Source of the DNA: Candidatus Latescibacterota bacterium
GTDB lineage: Bacteria; Latescibacterota; UBA2968; UBA8231
DNA: 64,000 nucleotides
Direction of reading: 5' to 3'
NCBI GenBank assembly: GCA_022820485.1
Contig: JAJEFJ010000106.1
Location: forward strand, 62,001-126,000
Part shown: one piece after another, positions 16,340-24,192 of the stretch
Numbering within the stretch: the first letter of the stretch is position 1
How the letters are laid out: each line of letters begins with the position of its first letter
The notes under the pieces: model-generated
What the model was told of the DNA's origin: nothing
Databases searched by the model: none
Seen by the model: only the letters and a program-made list of their open reading frames with translations
Position numbers and translations under genes: made by a program

Positions 16340-17452
16340 ATGCCCAACTACTGCCCCACTTCCTACGATTGGGAATGCCGCAGCCCCGCCCAAGCCGGCT
16401 TCGACGCCGACGAACTAGCCGCGGCATTGGCCTTCGCCCAGACCCAAGAGATCCAAGCCTCCACCAATTTGGGCGACATGCTGCCCAAGGGCGACCGCCA
16501 TCCCAACGACCGCCCTTTAGGCCCGCTCAAAAAACGCGGCCCCACAGCCGGCCTGATCGTGCGGCAAGGATATCTGGTCGCCACCTTCGGCCCGGTCGAT
16601 AGCGTCGAAGTCACGTTCAGTTGCGCCAAGAGCTATATCTCGGCGCTGGCCGGGGTGGCCTTTGATCAAGGGCTAATCCGCGATCTCGACGAACCCGTCG
16701 GCCGCACGGTCTTGGACGGCGGCTTTGACGCACCGCAAAACCAGTCCATCACTTGGCGTCATTTGCTGCAACAAACCAGTGAATGGGAAGGCGAACTCTT
16801 CGGCATCCCCGACTGGATCGACCGCGGCCGCGAACTAGGCCAAGGTGCGGCCGAAGCCACGGTCGGAGGCACGGCCTCCAGCGCCGACAATTACCGCGCT
16901 CTCGAACCACCCGGCACCTTTTGGGAGTACAACGATGTGCGCGTCAACCGCACGGCCCTCAGCCTGTTGCGCCTTTTTCGCGGGCCCTTACCCCCCGTGC
17001 TCAAAGAGACCATCATGGACCCCATTGGGGCCTCTGCCACTTGGGAATGGCACGGATACGAAACCTCTTGGGTTGAAGAAAGTGGCCAGCGGGTCCAATC
17101 CGTCTCCGGCGGCACCCACTGGGGCGGCGGCCTGTGGATCACCTCCTACGACCACGCCCGCTTTGGCCTGCTCTTCCAGCGGCGAGGGCGCTGGAACGGC
17201 CGTCAACTCCTTTCCGAACAGTGGATTGACCACTCTCTCACCCCCTGCCCCATCAAGCCCGAATACGGCTTCCTGTGGTGGCTCAACCACCAGCACGACA
17301 TGTCCGATTTGGCCTGCCTCGATAGCTTTGCGGCGCGCGGGGCCGGCGGCAACATCGTCTTCGTCGAGCCAGAGCGCAAGCTGGTCATCGTCCTGCGCTG
17401 GTGCGGCAACGCCAAGGCCGTGATTGACCGCATCCTCGCCAGTGAAGTTTGA
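16340..17452 (+). CDS. serine hydrolase, beta-lactamase class C / penicillin-binding-protein-like
   Basis: The 370-aa reading from ATG 16340 covers the whole domain; the frame is open further upstream but there overlaps the preceding gene. The catalytic SxxK is SCAK (residues about 95-98, in TFSCAKSYISALAGVAFDQG), followed by the YxN box in YNDVRVN. GTHWGGGLWIT and GAGGNIVFVEPERKLVIVLRW supply the third strand motif. There is no signal peptide, so it is probably cytoplasmic and an esterase or amidase rather than a resistance enzyme. A good AAAGGAG site at 16299-16305 instead precedes a GTG opening a 6-codon frame (16311-16331), so either that frame is a leader or the 5' end has shifted. Confidence 0.8.
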   Translation: MPNYCPTSYDWECRSPAQAGFDADELAAALAFAQTQEIQASTNLGDMLPKGDRHPNDRPLGPLKKRGPTAGLIVRQGYLVATFGPVDSVEVTFSCAKSYISALAGVAFDQGLIRDLDEPVGRTVLDGGFDAPQNQSITWRHLLQQTSEWEGELFGIPDWIDRGRELGQGAAEATVGGTASSADNYRALEPPGTFWEYNDVRVNRTALSLLRLFRGPLPPVLKETIMDPIGASATWEWHGYETSWVEESGQRVQSVSGGTHWGGGLWITSYDHARFGLLFQRRGRWNGRQLLSEQWIDHSLTPCPIKPEYGFLWWLNHQHDMSDLACLDSFAARGAGGNIVFVEPERKLVIVLRWCGNAKAVIDRILASEV

Positions 17453-17526
17453 GGCCGGACTGAGCCTTACTATTAACGAGCGCAAGCTCTAGTTCGCCCA
17501 TCGCCCCCGATTCACAAGCCCGCAGT

Positions 17527-18780
17527 ATGCCAGACCAATATCTGCGCACAATTCGCCATTTCAATCGCGACATACACCTGTATCTGTTCGCTTCGGGGCT
17601 AATTGGATTTTGTCTATTTAGCGGCATTTACTCGCTATTGTTCAATCTATATCTGCTGCGGCTGGGCTACGGTCCCGCATTCGTCGGTCAGGTCAACGCC
17701 ATCGGCGGTTTGGCCTTTGCCCTATCCAGCCTACCGAGCAGTTTCCTCGGCAGCCGTTGGGGCAATCGCCGCACAATGATCCTCGGCCTTAGCTTGGCCG
17801 TCGTCGGCCATGCGCTGCTTTCCCAAGCTGAGTTCATCCCTTATATCCACCAGCAAAACTTCATTCTCAGCATGAACTCCCTCGGCTTACTCGGCATCTC
17901 GCTGTACATCGTCAACGGCTACCCCTACTTGATGAGGGTCTCCAGCGCCGCCCAGCGTCACCACGTATTCTCGCTCCAAGCCGCGCTCTTCCCCCTTGCG
18001 GGTTTCGCGGGCAGTTTGGTCGGGGGGTTCCTGCCGGGCGGCTTTGCCGGCCTTTTACAACTTTCCCTCGACCATCCCGCCCCCTATCGGCACACATTGC
18101 TCGTTGCTTCCCTGCTACTCACCCCAGGCGTGTTTGCCCTTGTGGCGACGGCTCAAGAGACTCGCCAACACCATGAGGACACCCCAACGGATGCCGCCCC
18201 CTTGCCGCTGAAGCTCATCCTGCTACTCTCTTGCATTGCGTTTCTTTATACCGCCAGTGAAGGGGCCGTCCGCACTTTCTTAAATGTCTATCTAGATGAC
18301 GCATTAAATGCGAGTACCGCCCTAATTGGCACGCTAGCTGCCTCAGGACAATTACTCGCCATTCCCGCCGCCCTCATGATGCCCTTTCTAGTGCGACGTT
18401 TTGGTAGTATTCGCACATTCAATGGAGCGGTTTTGTGCTCCGCTCTGATATTGGTCCCCCTCGCTTTAATTCCCCACTGGGCCATTGCCGGTTTATGCCT
18501 TATGGGCACGATGTGCCTAGCGGGGATCCGCCGACCAGCCTTCACCGTTTTCCAACAGGAAATGATGCCACTGCGCTGGCGGACGGCGATGGCCGGGGCA
18601 GCGGCCACCATGACCGGCTTTGGTTACGCTGGCGTATCGCTAGGGGGAGGGTATGTGATTGAAGCGATGGGATATCGCGCTCTATTTCTTATGGCAGGTT
18701 GCTTAACTGCCTCTGGCGCGGCGATTTTTTGGCTCTGTTTTAGGCATCGCGACGATCGCGGTGAAGCAGGCTATGGCTAG
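17527..18780 (+). CDS. major facilitator superfamily transporter
   Basis: This 417-aa integral membrane protein has about 12 hydrophobic segments, for example LYLFASGLIGFCLFSGIYSL near the start and ALFLMAGCLTASGAAIFWLC at the end. The Arg-rich loop between helices 2 and 3 (SRWGNRRTMILG) is the MFS motif A region. It follows the serine hydrolase by 74 bases on the same strand and may import the substrate of that enzyme or of the enolase-family enzyme. No strong ribosome site precedes ATG 17527. The substrate is unknown. Confidence 0.85.
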   Translation: MPDQYLRTIRHFNRDIHLYLFASGLIGFCLFSGIYSLLFNLYLLRLGYGPAFVGQVNAIGGLAFALSSLPSSFLGSRWGNRRTMILGLSLAVVGHALLSQAEFIPYIHQQNFILSMNSLGLLGISLYIVNGYPYLMRVSSAAQRHHVFSLQAALFPLAGFAGSLVGGFLPGGFAGLLQLSLDHPAPYRHTLLVASLLLTPGVFALVATAQETRQHHEDTPTDAAPLPLKLILLLSCIAFLYTASEGAVRTFLNVYLDDALNASTALIGTLAASGQLLAIPAALMMPFLVRRFGSIRTFNGAVLCSALILVPLALIPHWAIAGLCLMGTMCLAGIRRPAFTVFQQEMMPLRWRTAMAGAAATMTGFGYAGVSLGGGYVIEAMGYRALFLMAGCLTASGAAIFWLCFRHRDDRGEAGYG

Positions 18781-18781
18781 G

Positions 18782-18973
18782 TCAAAAATAGAACAGCAGC
18801 AGCGGGATTTCTACCTCGTCTGGGGTCAGGCCCCCGTGGGCACCGTGCTTTGTCATCTCGAATTTGTCTTTTTCGTACCACCAGACCGACTCGCCGGCAA
18901 AGGGCAGGACGACCAAGTTGCCCACTCGGTCGAGAAAGCGCTGAGATAGCGGCAGTGGTCCAAAGAGGTCGGT
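18782..18973 (-). pseudogene. C-terminal remnant of an alkaline-phosphatase-like phosphodiesterase
   Basis: In the frame directly downstream of the antitoxin stop, bases 18973-18782 read TDLFGPLPLSQRFLDRVGNL, then LVVLPFAGESVWWYE, HGAHGGLTPDEVEIPLLLF and a stop. The FAGESVWWYE and HGGLT..E.EIPLL elements are, from memory of the family, the C-terminus of type I phosphodiesterase / nucleotide pyrophosphatase proteins. The rest of that enzyme is missing and there is no start codon, so this is a decayed end fragment. Confidence 0.6.
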
Positions 18974-19288
18974 TCAGGCGCGGCCGACGTCTTGGTCGCC
19001 ATAGGCGTTCTGCTGGGCGATGCCCCTTTCATCGAGCCAAATCCTCAAGTCCAGAACATGCAGGCCCATTGCTTGGGCCAGCTTACCCAAGCTGATATAG
19101 CCGCCTTGGTACGCGGCTAAGGCCCGGACTTGCTGCAGCGGCAGTTCGGCCACAGAGATCTGATAACAGGCCGAAACGGCTTCGCACGCCAACTGCCTCT
19201 TGCTCTTGCGGCGACTCTGGGCCAATCGTTCGAGTTGGGCGTCCATCTCTCGGTCCAACTTGATACGTAGGGTCGTTTCTCGATTCAT
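18974..19288 (-). CDS. UPF0175-type antitoxin with N-terminal ribbon-helix-helix segment
   Basis: This 104-aa protein starts at ATG 19288 behind GAGG. Residues 1-40 look like a ribbon-helix-helix DNA-binding segment (LRIKLDREMDAQLERLAQSR). Residues 55-90 have the UPF0175 pattern (ALAAYQGGYISLGKLAQAMG ... LRIWLDERGI). UPF0175 proteins are antitoxins, often paired with DUF3368 PIN toxins as seen at 21736 in this window. No toxin gene follows here: the next sequence in frame is the phosphodiesterase remnant. It is thus probably an orphan antitoxin left by a deletion. Confidence 0.75.
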   Translation of the reverse strand: MNRETTLRIKLDREMDAQLERLAQSRRKSKRQLACEAVSACYQISVAELPLQQVRALAAYQGGYISLGKLAQAMGLHVLDLRIWLDERGIAQQNAYGDQDVGRA

Positions 19289-19298
19289 AATTCCTCAT

Positions 19299-19310
19299 TG
19301 ACGTTACGCA
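19299..19310 (+). repeat. solitary copy of the 12-bp end of the MITE-like element
   Basis: TGACGTTACGCA is identical to the first 12 bases of the inverted-repeat element at 7621-7741. No matching right end is seen nearby, so this may be a truncated copy or a chance match. It lies just upstream of the orphan antitoxin start. Confidence 0.35.
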
Positions 19311-19374
19311 GTTTTGAGTTTTTGCAGTTCATCGCAGGCCTATCGAATGGCCTTGAGATAGAGTCGGGGCTTGC

Positions 19375-20235
19375 TTACAAAAAGCGCGTAATCCCAAAGC
19401 CCAAGCGCCAGTTGTCAGGGCCCGCGTCGTCGGGTGCTCCCACCAAGTACTGGGCTGGACTAAGGCGCGTATTGTTGGTGGCGAAGAGGTAGAAGGTATG
19501 CCCCCCCGTATCGATGGACAGGCCCCAAGCCAGCGAATTGTGCGAGCGGCCCGCTTCGCCCGGCAATAAAATGCCCTGGTACCCCGTCAGGGTCGGACTG
19601 TACTCCAACCACACGCCCCACGTATCGTCAAAGTAATACTGGACGTACGTTCCCAGCGTAAAGGTGTATTGCGTCTCGACGCTGAAAATGGCGCTGTTGT
19701 ACAAATAGGAAGGCACCAACCCGATACCCAACTTTTCGTCCAGCAGCGCATTGAAAATCAACTGCCCATAGTACTGAAAATTGTCAGCCGCAGCCGCCTT
19801 GCGATCGACAATAGCCGGCATTTCCGTATTCCAAGCTACGCCGACGTTTAGGGCCAAGACCGCTGGCAAACGATCGTGGGGGAATTGCAGCCAATGGTAC
19901 TGCAACTGCAAGTCCAAATTATCCAGCATATTACTCCGCCCCAAAGTCGCCATCAGCCGGTCGCTGAGGCCGTAACTAAGCGAGGTGCGGATATTGGCCG
20001 GTCCATCAAAACCGAAATTGGCCTTGTATCCCTCGTCAATGGCCGGGAGAAAGCGGTGCGAAATCTCGTAGTGGAAGTCACCTTGGGACAGCGTTTCCGC
20101 GGTGGGATAATTGGCCGTCCTAATAGCGCTGAACAGCTCCAGCCTAATCTCGGTCGGCACGGTCGCCTGCCACGACGGCTGAGCACCGGCCAAAGCCGGC
20201 AACAGCACTCCCAAGCACAAGACGCGCATGTTCAC
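19375..20235 (-). CDS. DUF5777-like outer-membrane beta-barrel protein
   Basis: This 286-aa protein starts at GTG 20235, 8 bases after AGGAGG; the ATG 6 bases inside is less well placed. A signal peptide is clear (MNMRVLCLGVLLPALAGAQP). The mature part alternates polar and hydrophobic residues in short strands (LQLQYHWLQF, FTLGTYVQYYFDDTWGVWLEY), as in beta barrels, and ends with a terminal aromatic-type strand (WRLGFGITRFL). The GDFHYEISHRF opening and overall pattern match DUF5777. It follows the YceI gene by 17 bases. Such barrels co-occur with YceI and cytochrome genes in FCB bacteria; the role is unknown. Confidence 0.75.
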   Translation of the reverse strand: MNMRVLCLGVLLPALAGAQPSWQATVPTEIRLELFSAIRTANYPTAETLSQGDFHYEISHRFLPAIDEGYKANFGFDGPANIRTSLSYGLSDRLMATLGRSNMLDNLDLQLQYHWLQFPHDRLPAVLALNVGVAWNTEMPAIVDRKAAAADNFQYYGQLIFNALLDEKLGIGLVPSYLYNSAIFSVETQYTFTLGTYVQYYFDDTWGVWLEYSPTLTGYQGILLPGEAGRSHNSLAWGLSIDTGGHTFYLFATNNTRLSPAQYLVGAPDDAGPDNWRLGFGITRFL

Positions 20236-20252
20236 GGTCGATTCCTCCTGCC

Positions 20253-20825
20253 CTATTGGACGTGCTTTAAGTAAAACAAGACCTCGACGGCAATTTCTTG
20301 GCTCACCTTGACAAAGGCCGCCAAGGATGGTGCCTCAATGTTGTAGTCGGCCAGCTTAATGGTGAAAGCCGCCTCGACCTTGGAGCGCCCCTCTTCCACC
20401 ACTACGGTACCGGGCACTTCTACGGCGCGATCTACCCCGTGTAGCGACAAAATCCCCTTGGTTTTGACGCGATAGGCGACCACGGTGGAATCGACCGCAG
20501 TGTGTTCGGCAATCTCCCCTTTGTACACGGCCTTGGGCCATTGGTCCGTGTCCAGCACTTGGCGCATATCGCGGTCTCGCTTGCCAATGCCCGTATCAAA
20601 GCTGGCTAAGTCCACTTCAAAATGCAGTTGGTCCTTGGCCGCAAAAAGCGAGTCGCCTTCCCAATAGATAAAGCCGTCGATTTTATCGGTCGTGCCGGTA
20701 AAAGTGAGGGCCACCACTTTGGAAGTGAACGCGACTTGGTTGCCCTCGGCCTTTTTATCGACGTGCCATTCGCCGCCGTGGACGGCCAAGGGCGAGCAGA
20801 TCAGGAACGGGATGAACCAGCGCAT
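20253..20825 (-). CDS. YceI-family periplasmic lipid-binding-like protein
   Basis: The start is placed at ATG 20825, which gives a signal peptide (MRWFIPFLICSPLAVHGG) and avoids overlap with the upstream gene; an in-frame ATG at 20873 lies inside that gene. The 190-aa product has the YceI pattern VAFTSKVVALTFTGTTDKI, ASFDTGIGKRDRDMRQVLD and YNIEAPSLAAFVKVSQEIAV. YceI proteins form a beta-barrel that binds isoprenoid-like lipids in the periplasm. The gene is sandwiched between a cytochrome-like lipoprotein and a DUF5777 barrel, suggesting a shared envelope redox or lipid role. Confidence 0.85.
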   Translation of the reverse strand: MRWFIPFLICSPLAVHGGEWHVDKKAEGNQVAFTSKVVALTFTGTTDKIDGFIYWEGDSLFAAKDQLHFEVDLASFDTGIGKRDRDMRQVLDTDQWPKAVYKGEIAEHTAVDSTVVAYRVKTKGILSLHGVDRAVEVPGTVVVEEGRSKVEAAFTIKLADYNIEAPSLAAFVKVSQEIAVEVLFYLKHVQ

Positions 20826-20853
20826 ACACGTCGCCCGGCAGTTTAGAGACAAA

Positions 20854-21264
20854 TTAGTCGTTGGGAGCCCCATTTTCTATCCAAGCGCGCACCGTTTCGA
20901 GCGCGTCCGGCGTCAGGTACGGCCCGCCAGGGGGCATGCGGGCTCCATCGATATCGGCGTCTGCCAAAAGTTTGTGATACAGGTAGCTGTTGTCTGGACC
21001 GCCCGGCTCGACCAGGGCTATGCCACGGCTGCTCTCCACATTGACTATGTTGTCGTATGCTTGCCCTGCGGACAGGTTGGGCCACGCGCTGTCGCTGTGG
21101 CAGCCACTCAAAGCACAGGACACGTCGAATACCGTCTCTTGCACCTGCGCAAAGGTCGCTGGCCCTGCGGCGGGAGCGTCGAATACCATATCCGTGCTCG
21201 TGGTCGGCCCGGAACAAGACGCCCCCATCCATACCAACGCGACGAGCACGACGAGTGCTTTCAT
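20854..21264 (-). CDS. cytochrome c-like lipoprotein with a C-x4-CH haem site
   Basis: The start is ATG 21264, 6 bases after AAGGAG, giving 136 aa. It begins with a lipoprotein signal (ALVVLVALVWMGASC). The putative haem motif is CALSGCH, that is C-x4-C-H instead of C-x2-C-H. The distal part follows the cytochrome pattern: YLYHKLLADADIDGARMPPG supplies the likely axial Met, then ALETVRAWIENGAPND. Similar wide-spaced motifs are common in planctomycete- and FCB-type small cytochromes. It is the first gene of the cytochrome, YceI, DUF5777 run and likely anchors to the outer or inner membrane. Confidence 0.75.
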   Translation of the reverse strand: MKALVVLVALVWMGASCSGPTTSTDMVFDAPAAGPATFAQVQETVFDVSCALSGCHSDSAWPNLSAGQAYDNIVNVESSRGIALVEPGGPDNSYLYHKLLADADIDGARMPPGGPYLTPDALETVRAWIENGAPND

Positions 21265-21514
21265 AACCTTCTCCTTGGGATGCACTACCTCCGCAAGCTA
21301 ACCACGCCGGTCTGGCTCTGCAACACGCGGGAGAATGGACTTGACTACTCCCGAGGGCGTCCGTTGAGGCCGGCATAAGCTCTTCGTCGCTACGATCGCG
21401 TCTGTTCGGATGACGGGTACAGTGTTCGCCGTAGGCTCTACACTCTCTTATATTCTCAATGGTAAATCGACATTATCATATCTTGTAGATTCCATAAAAC
21501 CGAGGATACTTTTC

Positions 21515-21739
21515 ATGGGCACAACTGATTTGAGCGTCGAGCTTCCTTCAGGTCTTTCTGGAGATGAGGCAAAAACTTTTCTCGCCATCAAGCTCTATGA
21601 AGTTGGCAAAGTGTCGCTTGGTCAGGCCGCAAAAATGGCTGGACACTCCAAGCGGACCTTTATGGAGATTCTTGGACATTACCAAGTTCCTACCTTCGCT
21701 TATTCTCCTGAAGAGTTGCGTCAGGAGACTAGGCAGTGA
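21515..21739 (+). CDS. UPF0175 antitoxin
   Basis: The ATG at 21515 is preferred (GAGG 9 bases upstream). The frame is open to 21410 but the extra residues look non-coding. The 74-aa product carries LSVELPSGLSGDEAKTFLAI and LYEVGKVSLGQAAKMAGHSK, the UPF0175 helix-turn-helix-like fold. The stop overlaps the downstream DUF3368 PIN toxin start (GTGA at 21736-21739), the standard arrangement of this module. It probably autorepresses the operon. Base composition is AT-richer than the flanking genes. Confidence 0.85.
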   Translation: MGTTDLSVELPSGLSGDEAKTFLAIKLYEVGKVSLGQAAKMAGHSKRTFMEILGHYQVPTFAYSPEELRQETRQ

Positions 21740-22185
21740 GTGAGCGCATCGTAGCAGACAGCACATGCTTAATTGCGCTTGAACGAATCAGCTATCTCGA
21801 TATTCTGCCAGCCCTTTTTGAGCCTGTATTAATACCACCAGCCGTGGAGCAAGAATTCGGAATATCCTTACCGTGGCTGAAGTTAGAGAGACTTTTTGAC
21901 CAGACGTTGGTCGTTGCATTGAAAATGATGCTTGATGATGGAGAAGCAGAGGCTATTGCCTTGTCCCAAGAGCAGAAGTGTCGAATTATCCTAGATGACC
22001 GACAGGCGCGTAATGTGGGCAGACATATGGGACTTAGAGTTATCGGGACAGTAGGTACTTTGATTCTCGCCAAGCAAAGAGGAATCCTGCCCACCATCAA
22101 GCCTGTGCTTCAAAGTCTGGATGATACTGGATTCCACGTCAGCACTGCTTTGAAGGAAGAAGCTTTGCGTCTCGTAGAAGAATAA
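21736..22185 (+). CDS. DUF3368 PIN-domain toxin
   Basis: This 149-aa protein starts at GTG 21736, overlapping the antitoxin stop. PIN-domain acidic residues are visible: D8 (VADST), E39 (VEQEFG), the acidic set in DDGEAEAIAL and D in IILDDRQAR. The family consists of predicted RNases neutralised by UPF0175 antitoxins. The C-terminal TVGTLILAKQRGILP segment is typical of DUF3368. The module looks intact and functional, unlike the orphan antitoxin at 18974. Confidence 0.85.
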   Translation: MSERIVADSTCLIALERISYLDILPALFEPVLIPPAVEQEFGISLPWLKLERLFDQTLVVALKMMLDDGEAEAIALSQEQKCRIILDDRQARNVGRHMGLRVIGTVGTLILAKQRGILPTIKPVLQSLDDTGFHVSTALKEEALRLVEE

Positions 22186-22279
22186 TACGTAAAGCTGGTT
22201 TCAAAACACCGATAGGGATAGGGGTTGAATTTTTGAGCGGCTGGGGGCTATTTTTCGCCCCTCGAAAGGAGTATATCCG

Positions 22280-22633
22280 ATGGTTGCGTATACCGGTGCA
22301 GTCACCGAGGCCCCATGGGCCCAAATCGAGCCTTTGTTGCCCTAACCGCCCCGTTGCCCCAAAGGGGGCCGTAGACGCATCCCCGATCGGGCGGTGTTTG
22401 CGGGCATTGTATGGGTCTTACGCCGTGGAGCGCGCTGGAAGGATTGGCCAGGTGAATACCCTTCCTTCAGCCCCGGTTGGCGTCGGTTGCAACAATGGCA
22501 AGAAGCCGAAGTAGGGCTGCGTGCTTGGCGGGCTTTTTTAGGCCCATTAGATGCCCAAGGCCAACTCGACGGGCAAGCAGTGTTTGCCGACGGCACCTTT
22601 GCTGGGGCTAAAAAAGGGGAATTATATCCCTGA
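22280..22633 (+). pseudogene. IS5-like transposase remnant (nonsense codon and 3' truncation)
   Basis: Translation from ATG 22280 (behind AAAGGAG) gives the N-terminus of an IS5-group DDE transposase. APWAQIEPLLP is followed by an in-frame TAA at 22343-22345, then GGRRRIPDRAVFAGIVWVLR, GARWKDWPGEYPSFSPGWRR and VFADGTFAGAKKG, where D of DGTF is the first catalytic acid. The normal protein continues for well over 100 residues with the other acids; here it runs into a 31-bp inverted repeat and stops at 22633. A GGGGC/GCCCC hairpin at 22246-22263 lies upstream and may belong to the IS left end. The element cannot transpose by itself. Confidence 0.8.
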
Positions 22634-22642
22634 GTGCCCAAA
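22612..22642 (+). repeat. left arm of a 31-bp perfect inverted repeat
   Basis: This arm (core GGGGAATTATATCCCTGAG) is exactly complementary to 23179-23209. The arms are separated by 536 bases that hold a lipoprotein ORF. The left arm overlaps the truncated end of the IS5-like transposase. Confidence 0.9.
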
Positions 22643-22666
22643 TCTTAATCTCGAAGGAAAAAGAAG

Positions 22667-23338
22667 ATGAAACACATACTGGTACTACTATTGGCTATTG
22701 GTTGTAGTCAAGTGGAAGAGGCTGAGAAGCAAGAAACGCAGACTGAGGCTAAGAATGATGTTAGGGAGTTAAATGTCGCCAAGGCAACCCCAGAAGAGAA
22801 GGCTGCAATAGAACGATACAAGAGAAAGGCGAAACAAGAGAAGTTGGACAAAGCCAAACAGCGCACGGCCGAAGCGGAATACTTCTCGCCCGAGGCCAAG
22901 CAAGAAAGGCGACGTAAAAAAGCTCAAGTGAGGGAGGCGATAGGCATTGAACTAAGCAAGAAATGCCACTCCGAAGTGGTATTTGAGAAATTCGCATCGA
23001 CTTGGATTATGTATCTTCCAGGCGTTGGTTCAATCAACAGAAGGGAGGTTATGTCGAGAGAACAGCGCGACAATATGAATGCTGTGCTTGATAGAATGAC
23101 CAACTACCAAGCCGCCACAGGAACCAAGGTAACGGCAGCCGACTTTTTCCGCTATGCGGGCAATGTGATTAAAACCATTTTGGGCACTCAGGGATATAAT
23201 TCCCCTTTTAAAGGGATTCAAGTTTCAGGCATATCTCCTACAAAGCCAATCAACCCCCTTCCACCCCCTCCACTCCCCTGTGTGTTCTCTCGACGTATTT
23301 CCCTCCCCAAACTCCTTTATTTTCACGCATTTGCGTAA
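22667..23338 (+). CDS. putative lipoprotein with a Lys/Glu-rich helical region, between inverted repeats
   Basis: The start is ATG 22667 behind AAGGAAAAAG. MKHILVLLLAIGC is a short lipoprotein signal with the lipid-modified Cys at 13. Residues 18-95 are highly charged and helical (PEEKAAIERYKRKAKQEKLD). Residues 97-170 look folded (KKCHSEVVFEKFASTWIMYL). The right inverted-repeat arm lies inside the frame at 23179-23209; beyond it the sequence (PLPPPPLPCVFSRRISLPKL) looks non-coding, so the natural C-terminus may have been lost. I recognise no family. Confidence 0.5.
   Translation: MKHILVLLLAIGCSQVEEAEKQETQTEAKNDVRELNVAKATPEEKAAIERYKRKAKQEKLDKAKQRTAEAEYFSPEAKQERRRKKAQVREAIGIELSKKCHSEVVFEKFASTWIMYLPGVGSINRREVMSREQRDNMNAVLDRMTNYQAATGTKVTAADFFRYAGNVIKTILGTQGYNSPFKGIQVSGISPTKPINPLPPPPLPCVFSRRISLPKLLYFHAFA
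23179..23209 (-). repeat. right arm of the 31-bp perfect inverted repeat
   Basis: It is the exact reverse complement of 22612-22642. It lies inside the reading frame of the lipoprotein ORF, where it encodes LGTQGYNSPF. No flanking target-site duplication is obvious. Confidence 0.9.
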
Positions 23339-23399
23339 GTGGTGCTAGGTATGTCGTTCCCTCTCGGATCATACTTCCTGCGGGCTATCCTTTTTTGAT

Positions 23400-23648
23400 C
23401 TACCGCAAAATTGAATAGACTACAAAAAAGACATTAAAAGCAGTAAGTACAGTAATTACTATGGTCAGACGATAAATGTGCCTGCTTATCCTATCAGCAC
23501 TTCTTCTCCATATCTCACTTTTAATAAGTTCCAGCGTTATTGGAGAATGTCCCCTTGATGCTAAGTACTCCTGCACCAATTCTTCTACCGACATATTTAA
23601 ATAAATAAAATCCCATTCTTCCTTCTTCGTGTCAGAGTCTTTGCTCAT
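23400..23648 (-). CDS. small C-terminally anchored membrane protein
   Basis: This 82-aa protein starts at ATG 23648 behind AAGGAAG. Residues 1-55 are soluble and charged. One membrane segment follows near the C-terminus (LTIVITVLTAFNVFFVVYSI). No family is recognised. It lies in the AT-richer island beside another small membrane protein (23793-24041), with a hairpin between them (23731-23759). Confidence 0.5.
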   Translation of the reverse strand: MSKDSDTKKEEWDFIYLNMSVEELVQEYLASRGHSPITLELIKSEIWRRSADRISRHIYRLTIVITVLTAFNVFFVVYSILR

Positions 23649-23730
23649 TATTGATCTTCCTTAAAAAAGGCGGCACTTCTGGTTGATGGATTTCGGGCAT
23701 TTGCCTATTCTCCGTTAGGGTGGTGATGGC

Positions 23731-23759
23731 GGCATGGAGGGATTGGTCCCCTCTATGCC
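23731..23759. other. stem-loop between two small membrane-protein genes
   Basis: GGCATGGAGGG (23731-23741) pairs with CCCTCTATGCC (23749-23759) with one mismatch around a 7-base loop, and the stem may extend a few bases outward. There is no U-run on either strand, so it is not a simple terminator. Confidence 0.45.
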
Positions 23760-23792
23760 GTCGCTGGCAAATCCAGCGAGTCAGGTTTTTCA

Positions 23793-24041
23793 CTACAAAC
23801 TATTTCTTCTGCGTTCCAAATAATCGGACATACTGAAAGAGCCATGAGCTATTTCACGCCAATGGGTTGAATTTCCCTCTTGCTCTCTTATTTCTCTCAT
23901 CCCACCTATCGCTTTAAGAAAATCATCTTTACTATTCCGTCTCTTGAATCGCCACCACAATTTCACAACCCGACGCTTAACTGGACCATAAAGAGTTACC
24001 ATTGAAGCAAGCAGCCCAAAAAAGACCCCAACGGTTTCCAT
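23793..24041 (-). CDS. small membrane protein of unknown function
   Basis: The start is placed at ATG 24041 because GGGAG lies 7 bases upstream; the frame is open to 24077. The 82-aa product begins with a membrane segment (METVGVFFGLLASMVTLYGP), then a basic stretch (KRRVVKLWWRFKRRN) and a polar tail (MREIREQEGNSTHWREIAHG). This is an N-in or N-anchored topology with positive-inside charge after the helix. No family is recognised. It may be a small regulator or toxin-like peptide, but nothing in the sequence proves that. Confidence 0.45.
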   Translation of the reverse strand: METVGVFFGLLASMVTLYGPVKRRVVKLWWRFKRRNSKDDFLKAIGGMREIREQEGNSTHWREIAHGSFSMSDYLERRRNSL

Positions 24042-24192
24042 CTTTTCACTCCCTACTAAAAGCAATAAAAGCGACACAGGAATCCCTAGTCACCTTGCCC
24101 ACAACTACGAATCTTCTTAACTTGACAGAGCCAGTTTTTCAACGCCGAGTCTCCGGGGCTGCAACCCCTCTTCGGCGTCATTTCAGTATAGC

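Noticed and set aside
22139-22641. Minus-strand ORFs over the IS region
   Set aside because: They are antisense to the IS5-like transposase remnant, which has family motifs on the plus strand.
24142-24178. Stem-loop ACGCCGA/TCGGCGT as terminator of the truncated secreted protein
   Set aside because: A stem with inner GGGG/CCCC pairing exists but no U-run follows on either strand, so the function is unclear.
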